Origin: a virus
IMG/VR virus record: IMGVR_UViG_3300037847_000963
Span: 1 to 22,003 of that record
Reading direction: 5' to 3' (one strand)
Length of the DNA stretch: 22,003 nucleotides
In this document: positions 1 to 6,351 of the stretch, one piece after another
Layout of the letters: each line of letters starts with the position of its first letter
How positions within the stretch are numbered: position 1 is the stretch's first letter
Position numbers and translations under genes: made by a program
The notes under the pieces: model-generated
Database searches by the model: none
Told to the model about the DNA's origin: nothing
The model's input: the letters and a program-made list of their open reading frames with translations, nothing else

Positions 1-261
1 TCAGCAGTGCCTTCAATCAAAGTCACAGAATATCCTGCATACATCTCGCCAGTTTCTACCAGAAAACTAGGTGGTGGTTATGAAGCGTTCGATCCTGATA
101 GTGAAAAGTCACAGGAAGAGTTACGCAGACAAGCAGGTGTATACCTAGCAGGGTGGTTGAACAGGTACAGAGGTTGTGCCGAACACATAGGCGTAGACCT
201 AACACCCATTGAAGATATCGTTCGTGTGTTGCGTGATGACAAAACAATCGCCGCAGAGTGA
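1..261 (+). CDS. Hypothetical protein, probably 5'-partial at window edge
   Basis: The reading frame is open from the first base and ends with TGA at 259-261. A GTG at 7-9 could start an 84-residue protein, but too little upstream sequence is present to show a ribosome binding site, so I read it as the C-terminal part of a gene that begins outside the window. The visible protein is soluble, with no membrane segment and no motif I recognise. The middle is helical and charged (SEKSQEELRRQAGVYLAGW) and the end is DRK-rich. Its last 26 bases overlap the start of the next small gene, as in a tightly packed phage early operon. Function unknown. Confidence 0.55.
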   Translation, partial: SAVPSIKVTEYPAYISPVSTRKLGGGYEAFDPDSEKSQEELRRQAGVYLAGWLNRYRGCAEHIGVDLTPIEDIVRVLRDDKTIAAE

Positions 262-388
262 CTTACCACAACAGCTATCCCTGTTTCTACGTGAGGTGGG
301 GGTAGCTGAAATAAAAGAAGAGGTGACAGAGCTAGAAAAATATGTAGCATGGATGCCATCATATGAAGGAGAGCAACCACCATTTTGA
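236..388 (+). CDS. Small hypothetical protein (50 aa)
   Basis: This frame starts at ATG 236 and ends at TGA 386-388, overlapping the end of the previous gene by 26 bases and stopping 10 bases before the next start. It fills what would otherwise be a gap of over 130 bases. The product begins MTKQSPQSDLPQQLSLFLRE, followed by a charged helix rich in Glu/Val (VAEIKEEVTELEKYVAWM) and a Pro-rich end. No clear Shine-Dalgarno is visible, so translation probably depends on coupling with the upstream gene. Because the frame is short and unrecognised, the call rests on position, overlap and plausible amphipathic composition. Function unknown. Confidence 0.5.
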   Translation: MTKQSPQSDLPQQLSLFLREVGVAEIKEEVTELEKYVAWMPSYEGEQPPF

Positions 389-398
389 GGAGATAGTT

Positions 399-620
399 AT
401 GGGAAACGAGCAGTTGAGTGAATGGCAAGCGACACAATTAAGAAGTCTGAAACAACAGGTCGATAATTTACAAGATGAAAGTGGGCGCAGAGATGCAAGA
501 CCGAGAATACAACAGGAGTTATTTTCTGCGATGCAAGAGTTAGATGATTACGTGGACGCCTTGAGGAGGGCCGGAGTCGTCATAGAACACAGACGAAGAT
601 CTTGGCAGGGTGTAGTATGA
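399..620 (+). CDS. Small coiled-coil hypothetical protein (73 aa)
   Basis: I chose ATG 399 because GAGGAG lies about 7 bases upstream; the frame is open further upstream but without a comparable site. The product (MGNEQLSEWQATQLRSLKQQ...) is almost wholly helical, with heptad-like Leu/Val spacing in the first half and an acidic helix (QELFSAMQELDDYVDALRRA) in the second, suggesting a small coiled-coil or helical-hairpin protein. Its TGA (618-620) overlaps the ATG of the next gene (ATGA), pointing to translational coupling. I recognise no family. Small proteins of this kind in phage early regions often target host functions, but nothing in the sequence proves this. Confidence 0.7.
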   Translation: MGNEQLSEWQATQLRSLKQQVDNLQDESGRRDARPRIQQELFSAMQELDDYVDALRRAGVVIEHRRRSWQGVV

Positions 621-787
621 GCCGTTGGACTAAACAACAAAAAGAGATGCAAGGATACAAACGTAAGTTGGCGTATGGTCAACAGAAGATTAGTCTTGTA
701 GAAGAGCCTTGGAAGAAAGAAGAGGTGGGGCGAGAAAAGCAAACTCAAAAGGATACGCGTAAAGAAAGGACTAAAAAACCGCGTTAA
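617..787 (+). CDS. Small basic hypothetical protein (56 aa)
   Basis: It starts at ATG 617 inside the stop of the previous gene (4-base ATGA overlap) and ends at TAA 785-787. An alternative start at 602 would add five residues, but the overlap start is preferred. The product MSRWTKQQKEMQGYKRKLAY... is strongly charged, with Lys/Arg throughout and a C-terminal half of alternating Lys, Glu, Arg and Gln. It lacks hydrophobic core segments, so it is probably disordered or nucleic-acid binding. No family recognised. Confidence 0.6.
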   Translation: MSRWTKQQKEMQGYKRKLAYGQQKISLVEEPWKKEEVGREKQTQKDTRKERTKKPR

Positions 788-798
788 AAACTCGCCCC

Positions 799-810
799 TA
801 TAATTATAAT
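799..810 (+). promoter_or_regulatory. Candidate promoter -10 (double TATAAT)
   Basis: The 44-base gap between genes holds two adjacent perfect TATAAT hexamers (799-804 and 805-810). They sit just upstream of the gene at 832, and this is the first real gap in the operon. The region 16-17 bases further upstream (CGTTAA/GTTAAA at 782-788) is only a weak match to a -35 box, so this is a candidate only; AT-rich filler is the alternative. Confidence 0.3.
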
Positions 811-831
811 ACATAAAAATGTGGAGTTGTC

Positions 832-1038
832 ATGGAATATTTTACCTTATTAACGATAGGCTATACCCTTGCGGAACATCAAATGTATTTGACCGCTTGG
901 TTTCCTAGCGAGGATGCTTGTTGGGATGTATTGCTAAATAGCGGTGGATTTTACGATCAAATCAACGCAACAGAAGGTCATTGTGATGTAAGCGAGGTCG
1001 CGTCACGAATAGTAAAACCAAAATTAAGACCTTGGTAG
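832..1038 (+). CDS. Conserved hypothetical phage protein (68 aa)
   Basis: ATG 832 follows a Shine-Dalgarno-like GTGGAG about 6 bases upstream. The product opens MEYFTLLTIGYTLAEHQMYL and continues with an aromatic and Trp/Cys-rich stretch (TAWFPSEDACWDVLL), then a Cys-containing HCDVSEVASRIV and a basic end. It looks like a compact folded domain. From memory, similar short proteins with an opening of this kind occur in marine phage genomes without known function; I could not check this. It ends at TAG 1036-1038, and that stop overlaps the Shine-Dalgarno of the next small gene. Confidence 0.75.
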   Translation: MEYFTLLTIGYTLAEHQMYLTAWFPSEDACWDVLLNSGGFYDQINATEGHCDVSEVASRIVKPKLRPW

Positions 1039-1049
1039 GAGAACAGCAA

Positions 1050-1160
1050 ATGGATGATTTAAAAGAAATGCTTATAGAATATTTGAAAGACATGACTGAA
1101 CGTGGCGATGAAAAAGCTAAACGTTTATTAAGTTTGGTTGAGGATGCGTTCGATGACTAA
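1050..1160 (+). CDS. Very small acidic hypothetical protein (36 aa)
   Basis: A short frame starts at ATG 1050, with the strong site GGAGAACA at 1038-1045, the same extended ribosome binding site seen before larger genes here. It ends at TAA 1158-1160 and overlaps the next gene by 8 bases (next ATG at 1153). The product MDDLKEMLIEYLKDMTERGD plus 16 more residues is a single amphipathic acidic helix ending EDAFDD. The ribosome binding site and the fit between neighbours make it credible despite its length. Function unknown. Confidence 0.6.
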   Translation: MDDLKEMLIEYLKDMTERGDEKAKRLLSLVEDAFDD

Positions 1161-1590
1161 AAAAGAAGTGAGGGTATGGGAATACCTAGTTAAAAATCGC
1201 AAAGCCGACTACGCTACCGTAGCGGACGAGTGTGGGGTAGACATCGAGTTTGTTAAAAACATTACATCTAGAATAAGTTCAGAAAATTGGCGTGAGGAAG
1301 TAAACTCTACTCAATCAACCGGACGCGGCGAGATACTAGACACAGCAAAAGATCTTGTCACTACAGACAGAGCCGAGCAGCACGGTGATGCAGAAGAGAA
1401 CTTTAGAATGATGGCTACGTATTGGAACACGCACCTTGGTCTTATAGATTTTATAAAGGTAGATGATGTTCCGATTATGCTGACCCTGATGAAGATCGCA
1501 AGACTACACGGGGACGGCACAAAGAACATAGACAACTACATAGATGTTTGTGGGTATATGTCATTGGGCGGCGAGATTGCCGAGACCTGA
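1153..1590 (+). CDS. Winged-HTH / DUF6378 domain fusion protein
   Basis: I chose ATG 1153, with GAGGA at 1140-1144 about 8 bases upstream; an upstream TTG at 1138 is possible but unlikely. The 145-residue product has two parts. Residues 1-55 look like a winged helix-turn-helix (VWEYLVKNRKADYATVADE, then EFVKNITSRIS). Residues about 65-143 match the helical DUF6378 pattern: RAEQHGDAEENF, then a helix with Trp-Asn, then VPIMLTLMKIARL, then NIDNYIDVCGYMSLGGEIA. DUF6378 is common in phages and has no proven activity; its conserved HGD..N and helical layout recall nucleotide-handling helical domains, which is only an inference. Its TGA overlaps the polymerase ATG by one base, so it may be linked to replication or act as a local regulator. 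Confidence 0.8.
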   Translation: MTKKEVRVWEYLVKNRKADYATVADECGVDIEFVKNITSRISSENWREEVNSTQSTGRGEILDTAKDLVTTDRAEQHGDAEENFRMMATYWNTHLGLIDFIKVDDVPIMLTLMKIARLHGDGTKNIDNYIDVCGYMSLGGEIAET

Positions 1591-3416
1591 TGGATATTTA
1601 CACGCTAGACTTTGAAACGTACTACGCTCAAGACTATTCGTTATCAAAGCTGACAACTGAAGAATATGTGCGAGACAAAAGGTTCGAGGTAATTGGGCTT
1701 GCGATCAAGAAGAACGACAAGAACACCAAGTACGTAGATGACCCAGCACTAGTACAACGCTTGTTAACACACATAGACTTCTCTCAGTGTGGTATTCTCT
1801 GTCATAATACTATGTTCGATGGGGCAATACTTTCGTGGCGGTATGGGATAAAACCAAAGGCGTGGTTTGATACGATGTGCATGGCTCGTGCCTTGCATGG
1901 TGTAGAGACTAGCGCGTCTCTCAAAGCAGTAGCGGAAAGATACGGTGTCGGCGTTAAGGGAACCGAGGTACACAATGCCAAGGGTAAACGCCGCGCCGAT
2001 TTCACTAGGGAAGAGACTTTACGATATGGCGAGTACGCCAAGAACGATGTAGATTTAACCTACAATCTTTTTAAAAAGATGGGAGCAAAGTTTCCCATGA
2101 AAGAACTCAAGCTAATCGATTTGACATTGCGTATGTTTATAGAGCCTACGCTTGATCTTGACCTTGGACTTTTGGAGCAGCATCTCGAAGATACCAAAGA
2201 ACGTAAGGATAAGTTGTTACGTGACGCCAATGTGGAAGATAAAAAAGATCTGATGAGCAACCAGAAGTTCGCCGATATGCTACGAGAGCTTGGTGTAGAA
2301 CCCCCGATGAAAATCAGCCCCACAACAGGCAAAGAGACGTACGCCCTAGCCAAAGCTGATGAAGGGTTCAAAGCACTGCAAGAACACGAAGATGATAAGG
2401 TACAATCTTTAGTAGCGGCTCGTATGGGTAACAAAAGTACCCTAGAAGAAACACGCACCGAACGGTTCATAAACATATGTAAGCGAGGATTGTTACCAGT
2501 TCCTGTGCGGTATTACGCAGCACACACAGGTAGATGGGGCGGTGCTGACAAGATAAATCTACAAAACCTACCAAGTAGAGGGCCAAACGCTAAGAAGTTA
2601 AAGAAAGCAATCATTGCGCCCGAAGGTTACACTATAGTAGAGGCTGACAGTTCACAGATTGAAGCTAGAGTATTGGCGTGGTTTGCAGGGCAGAACGATC
2701 TTACCGCTGCGTTTGCAAAAGGTGAGGACGTATATGTAAAGATGGCGTCACGTATATATCAATGTGACGAGGCGGATGTCACAAAGGATCAGCGGTTCGT
2801 TGGAAAAACTACTATACTGGGTGCAGGGTATGGCATGGGGGCCGAGAAGTTCGGTACACAGCTCAAGACGTTTGGGTATGAAGTCGAACCCCATGAGGCC
2901 CGGAGAATAATACAGATATATCGTGACGCTAACTATAAGATTAGTAAGGTGTGGCGAGACGCGAACTTCATGGTTCAACAGATGGCAAACAACAGAAAAG
3001 CAGCGTTTGGTTTAAAAGGTATTGTGGAGGTTGATGCTGAAAAGCAATCCCTGATAATGCCAAGTGGATTAAGTATATTGTATGACCAACTAGGTTCAGA
3101 GCAAACCGAAAACGGTTTGGAATATACCTACAAAACACGTCGTGGACGCACTAGGATATATGGCGGTAAGGTAATAGAGAATGTGTGCCAAGCAATAGCA
3201 CGTTGCATTATAGGCGAACAGATGCTACGAATTAATAAGAAATATAAAGTGGTGCTAACGGTACACGACTCAATAGTTTGCTGTGTGAAGGATGATCAAG
3301 TCTCAGCAGCGCAAGCGTACGTTGAAGAATGTATGAGATGGACACCCGATTGGGCAACAGGCTTACCTGTGGATTGCGAGAGCGGCACGGGGAAATCATA
3401 TGGAGACTGCGAGTGA
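1590..3416 (+). CDS. polA: Family A DNA polymerase with 3'-5' exonuclease
   Basis: This 608-residue enzyme copies the phage genome. The N-terminal exonuclease has motif I (D7, E9 in LDFET), motif II (HNTMFD, N73/D77) and motif III (Y149...D153). The polymerase domain has motif A (D353 in EADSSQIEAR), the O-helix motif B R402...K406...L410...Y414, and motif C (H559-D560 in TVHDS), so both activities look intact. There is no 5'-3' exonuclease domain and no obvious insertion between the exonuclease and polymerase domains. The residue equivalent to E. coli Phe762 is Leu (L410). ATG 1590 overlaps the previous stop (TGATG). A TTG 42 bases upstream in frame is possible but would add a non-conserved leader. 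The nuclease gene follows with a 4-base overlap. Confidence 0.96.
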   Translation: MDIYTLDFETYYAQDYSLSKLTTEEYVRDKRFEVIGLAIKKNDKNTKYVDDPALVQRLLTHIDFSQCGILCHNTMFDGAILSWRYGIKPKAWFDTMCMARALHGVETSASLKAVAERYGVGVKGTEVHNAKGKRRADFTREETLRYGEYAKNDVDLTYNLFKKMGAKFPMKELKLIDLTLRMFIEPTLDLDLGLLEQHLEDTKERKDKLLRDANVEDKKDLMSNQKFADMLRELGVEPPMKISPTTGKETYALAKADEGFKALQEHEDDKVQSLVAARMGNKSTLEETRTERFINICKRGLLPVPVRYYAAHTGRWGGADKINLQNLPSRGPNAKKLKKAIIAPEGYTIVEADSSQIEARVLAWFAGQNDLTAAFAKGEDVYVKMASRIYQCDEADVTKDQRFVGKTTILGAGYGMGAEKFGTQLKTFGYEVEPHEARRIIQIYRDANYKISKVWRDANFMVQQMANNRKAAFGLKGIVEVDAEKQSLIMPSGLSILYDQLGSEQTENGLEYTYKTRRGRTRIYGGKVIENVCQAIARCIIGEQMLRINKKYKVVLTVHDSIVCCVKDDQVSAAQAYVEECMRWTPDWATGLPVDCESGTGKSYGDCE

Positions 3417-4084
3417 GCATAGCACCTTGGTCGTTTAGTAAAGCGAAGGCATTTGATACATGCCCGAAGCAATTCTATCACGTTAATATACTAAAAGAAT
3501 ATCCCTTCGAAGAAACAGAGGCCATGCGGTATGGCACTGAGTTTCACAAAGCGTGTGAAGATTATATAGACAAAGAGAAACCACTACCAAAAAAGTTTGG
3601 TTTTATAGAACCTACGTTAGAAGTCCTAAAAGGCAAACGTGGTGTAAAGATATGTGAAAAGAAGTTGGGGCTAACTGAGAACTTGGAACCTTGCGGTTTC
3701 TTTGATAAGAAGGTGTGGTTCCGAGGTATAGCCGATCTTATAATTGTTGACGTATTGGCAGGGGCGGCTTGGGTGATTGACTACAAAACAGGTAAATCAT
3801 CCAAGTACGCTGATAAAGGCCAACTAGAACTAATGGCTCTCACGGTGTTTAAACACTATCCCGAAGTAAAAAAGATAAAGGCGGGACTGCTATTTGTCAT
3901 TGCGGGTAATTTAGTAAAAGAAACATATGAAATTGACTCAGAGTCAATTCTTTGGGAGAAATGGTTATCAACCTATGCTAAGATGCAGACAGCGTTTGAT
4001 ACAGAAGTATGGAATCCCCGCCCTTCTGGTTTATGCAAGCGTCACTGTCCAGTAACGGAATGTCCTCACAATGGGAGCAACTAA
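3413..4084 (+). CDS. PD-(D/E)XK nuclease, Cas4/RecB-like, with Fe-S-type cysteines
   Basis: A 223-residue nuclease of the PDDEXK_1 (RecB/Cas4-like) group. GTG 3413 overlaps the polymerase stop and has GGAGA about 6 bases upstream; the resulting N-terminus MSIAPWSFSKAKAFDTCPKQ is typical of the family. Motifs in order: FDTCPKQFYH (C17), RYGTEFH (H45), GIADLII (D108), VIDYKTG (D123, K125) and KGQLELMAL (Q137), which match the metal-binding and catalytic positions of these nucleases. Three further cysteines lie at the C-terminus (C208, C212, C217 in LCKRHCPVTECPH), matching the one-plus-three layout of Cas4 and AddB iron-sulphur clusters. It probably processes DNA ends or recombination intermediates beside the polymerase. 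No CRISPR array or cas1/cas2 is present. Confidence 0.9.
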   Translation: MSIAPWSFSKAKAFDTCPKQFYHVNILKEYPFEETEAMRYGTEFHKACEDYIDKEKPLPKKFGFIEPTLEVLKGKRGVKICEKKLGLTENLEPCGFFDKKVWFRGIADLIIVDVLAGAAWVIDYKTGKSSKYADKGQLELMALTVFKHYPEVKKIKAGLLFVIAGNLVKETYEIDSESILWEKWLSTYAKMQTAFDTEVWNPRPSGLCKRHCPVTECPHNGSN

Positions 4085-4347
4085 TGCCATACAAGAACAA
4101 ACCTAGACCTTACAAGAAAGAGTACAAACAACAGAAAGCGAGAGGCGAACATGCTGACCGAATGGAAAGGCAACGCGCTCGTAGAAAATTAGATAAGAAA
4201 AAAGTAAATAGAAAAGGTAAAGATATTGCACACAAGAAAGCATTAAGTAGAGGTGGTTCAAATAAAGACGGCTACACTTTACAAAGCCCGTCAAAGAACA
4301 GAGCGGCAGGGGGCCGGATGAGTAAGCCTCCACGTAAAAAGAAGTAG
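4084..4347 (+). CDS. Small basic HNH-like protein
   Basis: An 87-residue protein starting at ATG 4084, which overlaps the nuclease stop codon by one base. Over a third of its residues are Lys or Arg. Residues 43-73 (RKGKDIAHKKALSRGGSNKD, then QSPSKNR) resemble the core of small phage HNH endonucleases: H50, N60 and N72, with the characteristic GGSN and SPSKNR segments. It lacks the CxxC zinc pairs of many HNH proteins, and the last position is Asn instead of His. It may be a minimal HNN-type nuclease or a DNA-binding relative that has lost cleavage. The first 40 residues form a basic helical DNA-contacting arm. Its stop codon lies inside a small hairpin that begins the helicase leader. Confidence 0.7.
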   Translation: MPYKNKPRPYKKEYKQQKARGEHADRMERQRARRKLDKKKVNRKGKDIAHKKALSRGGSNKDGYTLQSPSKNRAAGGRMSKPPRKKK

Positions 4348-4373
4348 CTACAAGCTACCACGGAGAACAACAT
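4344..4373 (+). promoter_or_regulatory. Helicase leader: small hairpin plus extended Shine-Dalgarno
   Basis: The leader holds a perfect 5-bp hairpin, GTAGC (4344-4348), loop TACAA, GCTAC (4354-4358), which overlaps the upstream stop codon. It is followed by CGGAGAACAAC and the ATG at 4372. The segments GCTACAAG (4347-4354) and GGAGAACAACAT (4362-4373) both recur in reverse complement near the operon end (10591-10598 and 10574-10585). The hairpin is short and may be weak on its own. Regulation is inferred, not shown. Confidence 0.45.
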
Positions 4374-5907
4374 GAAAATAATTAGGGATAAAGCGTTACT
4401 GCTAAAAGTTCGTAACCCTAAAGCGATTACAACAGTAATCCCTAAAAGTAAGGAAGTGTCTATGAATGAAGTTGTCGTTAACTGGGGTATTGATGAAGTT
4501 CATACCTTAAAGAATTTAAATATAAAGATACCGTCACCTATTACTAAACGTTATAGCTGGCCCGGACAGTACAAACCGTTTGAACACCAGAAAGACACAG
4601 CATCGTTTCTGACTATGAACAAAAAAGCGTTCTGTTTTAACGAGCAAGGCACGGGCAAAACCGCGTCTTCTATATGGGCTGCTGATTATTTGATGAACCA
4701 AGGTAAGGTAAATAGAGTTCTCGTTATATGTCCTTTGTCGATTATGGATAGTGCATGGAGAAACGACCTGTTTTCTTTTGCTATGCACAGAACAGTTGAC
4801 GTTGCTTATGGTGCAAAAGAGAAACGTAAGAAAATTATCAACAGCGGCGCAGAGTTTGTAATTATAAATTACGACGGTGTAGAGATTGTAAAAGACGAAA
4901 TAGCAAACGGTGGGTTCGATCTGTTTATTGTAGACGAAGCTACGCACTATAAGAATGTACAGACAAAACGATGGAAGACACTCAACAGGATCATAGGAGA
5001 AGATGATTGGCTGTGGATGATGACTGGTACACCCGCAGCACAAAGCCCTTTGGATGCCTACGGCCTAGCCAAGATGGTTAATCCGTTATCCGTGCCAAGG
5101 TTCTTTGGGTCTTGGCGAGACATAGTTATGTGGAAAGTTACGCAGTTTAAATACAAACCAAAAGAGAACGCTAAAGATACCGTATACAACGCGTTACAAC
5201 CCGCGATCAGATTTACAAAAGACGAATGTTTAGACCTACCTGACATGGTATATACTAAACGTTTCGTCGAGATGACTCCGCAACAGAAGAAGTATTACGA
5301 AACGCTTCGCAAGAAGATGGTAATGCAGGTGGCAGGTGAAGATGTAACGGCAGCAAATGCGGCTATCGGGTTGAACAAACTACTACAGATCAGTACGGGC
5401 GCACTTTATACAGACGAAGGAGATACTATACAGTTTGATATAAAGAACAGATACCAAGTTCTCAAAGAGGTTATAGATGAAAGTAGCCAAAAGGTTCTGG
5501 TGTTTGTGCCGTTTAGACACACTATTGATCTACTATCGGAGAAGCTCCAGCAGGACAACGTAACGTCTGAGATCATACGAGGAGATGTTTCTGCGCCTAA
5601 TCGCACCGAGATATTCCGGCGCTTTCAATCAGATCGTGATCCTCGTGTATTAATAATACAACCTCAAGCGGCTGCTCATGGTGTTACCTTGACCGCTGCT
5701 AACACTGTAGTGTGGTGGGGGCCGACTTCATCTCTCGAAACATACGCACAGGCAAATGCTCGTGTGCATAGGTCGGGGCAGAAGCATAAGTGTACTGTTA
5801 TACAGCTTGCGGGATCTAATGCAGAAAAACGTATTTACCGTCTTTTAGATGATCGTATTAACATACACACAGAAATGATAAATTTATATAAAGAAATACT
5901 TGACTAA
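4372..5907 (+). CDS. SNF2-type (SF2) helicase/ATPase
   Basis: A 511-residue SF2 helicase of the SNF2 group, an ATP-driven DNA translocase. Domain 1: a Q-like region (FEHQKDTASFL, about 70-80), Walker A EQGTGKT (91-97), motif Ia (VICPLSIMDSAW), motif II DEATH (188-192) and motif III MTGTP (217-221). Domain 2: LVFVPFRHTIDLL, a GDV segment, QPQAAAHGVTLT and motif VI QANARVHRSGQ, the last being a hallmark of SNF2 proteins. ATG 4372 has GGAG about 6 bases upstream. Phages with family A polymerase often carry such a helicase; it may remodel forks, displace proteins or promote recombination. No DnaB-type helicase is seen here, so replicative unwinding more likely falls to the DUF927 protein downstream. 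Confidence 0.94.
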   Translation: MKIIRDKALLLKVRNPKAITTVIPKSKEVSMNEVVVNWGIDEVHTLKNLNIKIPSPITKRYSWPGQYKPFEHQKDTASFLTMNKKAFCFNEQGTGKTASSIWAADYLMNQGKVNRVLVICPLSIMDSAWRNDLFSFAMHRTVDVAYGAKEKRKKIINSGAEFVIINYDGVEIVKDEIANGGFDLFIVDEATHYKNVQTKRWKTLNRIIGEDDWLWMMTGTPAAQSPLDAYGLAKMVNPLSVPRFFGSWRDIVMWKVTQFKYKPKENAKDTVYNALQPAIRFTKDECLDLPDMVYTKRFVEMTPQQKKYYETLRKKMVMQVAGEDVTAANAAIGLNKLLQISTGALYTDEGDTIQFDIKNRYQVLKEVIDESSQKVLVFVPFRHTIDLLSEKLQQDNVTSEIIRGDVSAPNRTEIFRRFQSDRDPRVLIIQPQAAAHGVTLTAANTVVWWGPTSSLETYAQANARVHRSGQKHKCTVIQLAGSNAEKRIYRLLDDRINIHTEMINLYKEILD

Positions 5908-5954
5908 GTAGTATAAGTTACTATATGTCAGAAAAGTAATAAAAATGGAGAACA
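5900..5954 (+). promoter_or_regulatory. Candidate promoter and leader hairpin after the helicase
   Basis: This is one of the longer gaps in the left arm. It contains TTGACT (5900-5905), a 5/6 match to a -35 box, followed after 16 bases by TATATG (5922-5927), a weaker -10. Within it is a 5-bp hairpin, TAGTA (5909-5913), loop TAAGT, TACTA (5919-5923). Its sequence resembles the hairpin before the helicase (GTAGTATAAGTTAC against GTAGCTACAAGCTAC). An extended Shine-Dalgarno AAATGGAGAACA (5943-5954) then leads to the ATG at 5959. Either an internal promoter or a leader RNA element is possible. Confidence 0.35.
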
Positions 5955-5958
5955 TATA

Positions 5959-6351
5959 ATGTCGGTAAATATCGATAAATTGGTAAAGACCTTCATAAGA
6001 ATAAGGAACAAAAGGTCTGAGTTGTCCGCAGAGTTTAAAGAAGCGGATGAAAAGTTATCTAAACAACAGGATAAAATCAAGTTCGCTATGTTAGACCACT
6101 GCAAAGAGCAAGGGGTGGATAGTGTGAAGACTGCGGATGGTGTATTCTATCGCACTATTAGGAAAAAGATTTGGACAAATGATTGGGAGTCTATGTACAA
6201 GTTTGTACTAAAACATGAGGTTCCTGAACTCTTTGAAAAACGTCTTAATCAAACTAACGTAAAGCAGTTCTTGGAAGAAAACCCTGATCTTCAACCTGCG
6301 GGTCTAAATGTAGACAGTGAATACGTTATATCTGTGAGGAAAAATAAGTGA
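5959..6351 (+). CDS. Conserved coiled-coil phage protein (130 aa), unknown function
   Basis: ATG 5959 follows GGAGAACA 4-5 bases upstream. Residues 1-50 form a charged helix with coiled-coil character (IRNKRSELSAEFKEADEKLS). Then comes VDSVKTADGVFYRTIRKKIW, which looks like a small beta hairpin, then a helical segment TNDWESMYKFVLKHEV and a conserved-looking end (FLEENPDLQPAGLNVDSEYV). The layout recalls Gp157-type phage proteins, where a long helix precedes a short beta unit containing VKT..G, but I would not assign it to that family. It sits between helicase and ssDNA-binding genes and overlaps the next start, so a replication or recombination accessory role is the best guess. Confidence 0.8.
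   Translation: MSVNIDKLVKTFIRIRNKRSELSAEFKEADEKLSKQQDKIKFAMLDHCKEQGVDSVKTADGVFYRTIRKKIWTNDWESMYKFVLKHEVPELFEKRLNQTNVKQFLEENPDLQPAGLNVDSEYVISVRKNK

Noticed and set aside
1681-1700. GGTTCGA-like string suggesting a tRNA T-arm
   Set aside because: It lies inside the polymerase coding sequence and no cloverleaf can be built around it. No tRNA gene was found elsewhere in the gaps.
1590-3416. Possible DnaJ-like insertion in the polymerase as in HMO-2011-type phages
   Set aside because: The region between the exonuclease and polymerase motifs has no CxxCxGxG repeats and is of ordinary length.
3413-4084. CRISPR-Cas locus suggested by a Cas4-like protein
   Set aside because: No direct-repeat array and no cas1, cas2 or effector gene is in the window.
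4534-5043. 169-codon frame on the - strand within the helicase gene
   Set aside because: Product is Cys/Tyr/Phe-rich nonsense-like sequence opposite the conserved SNF2 motifs.
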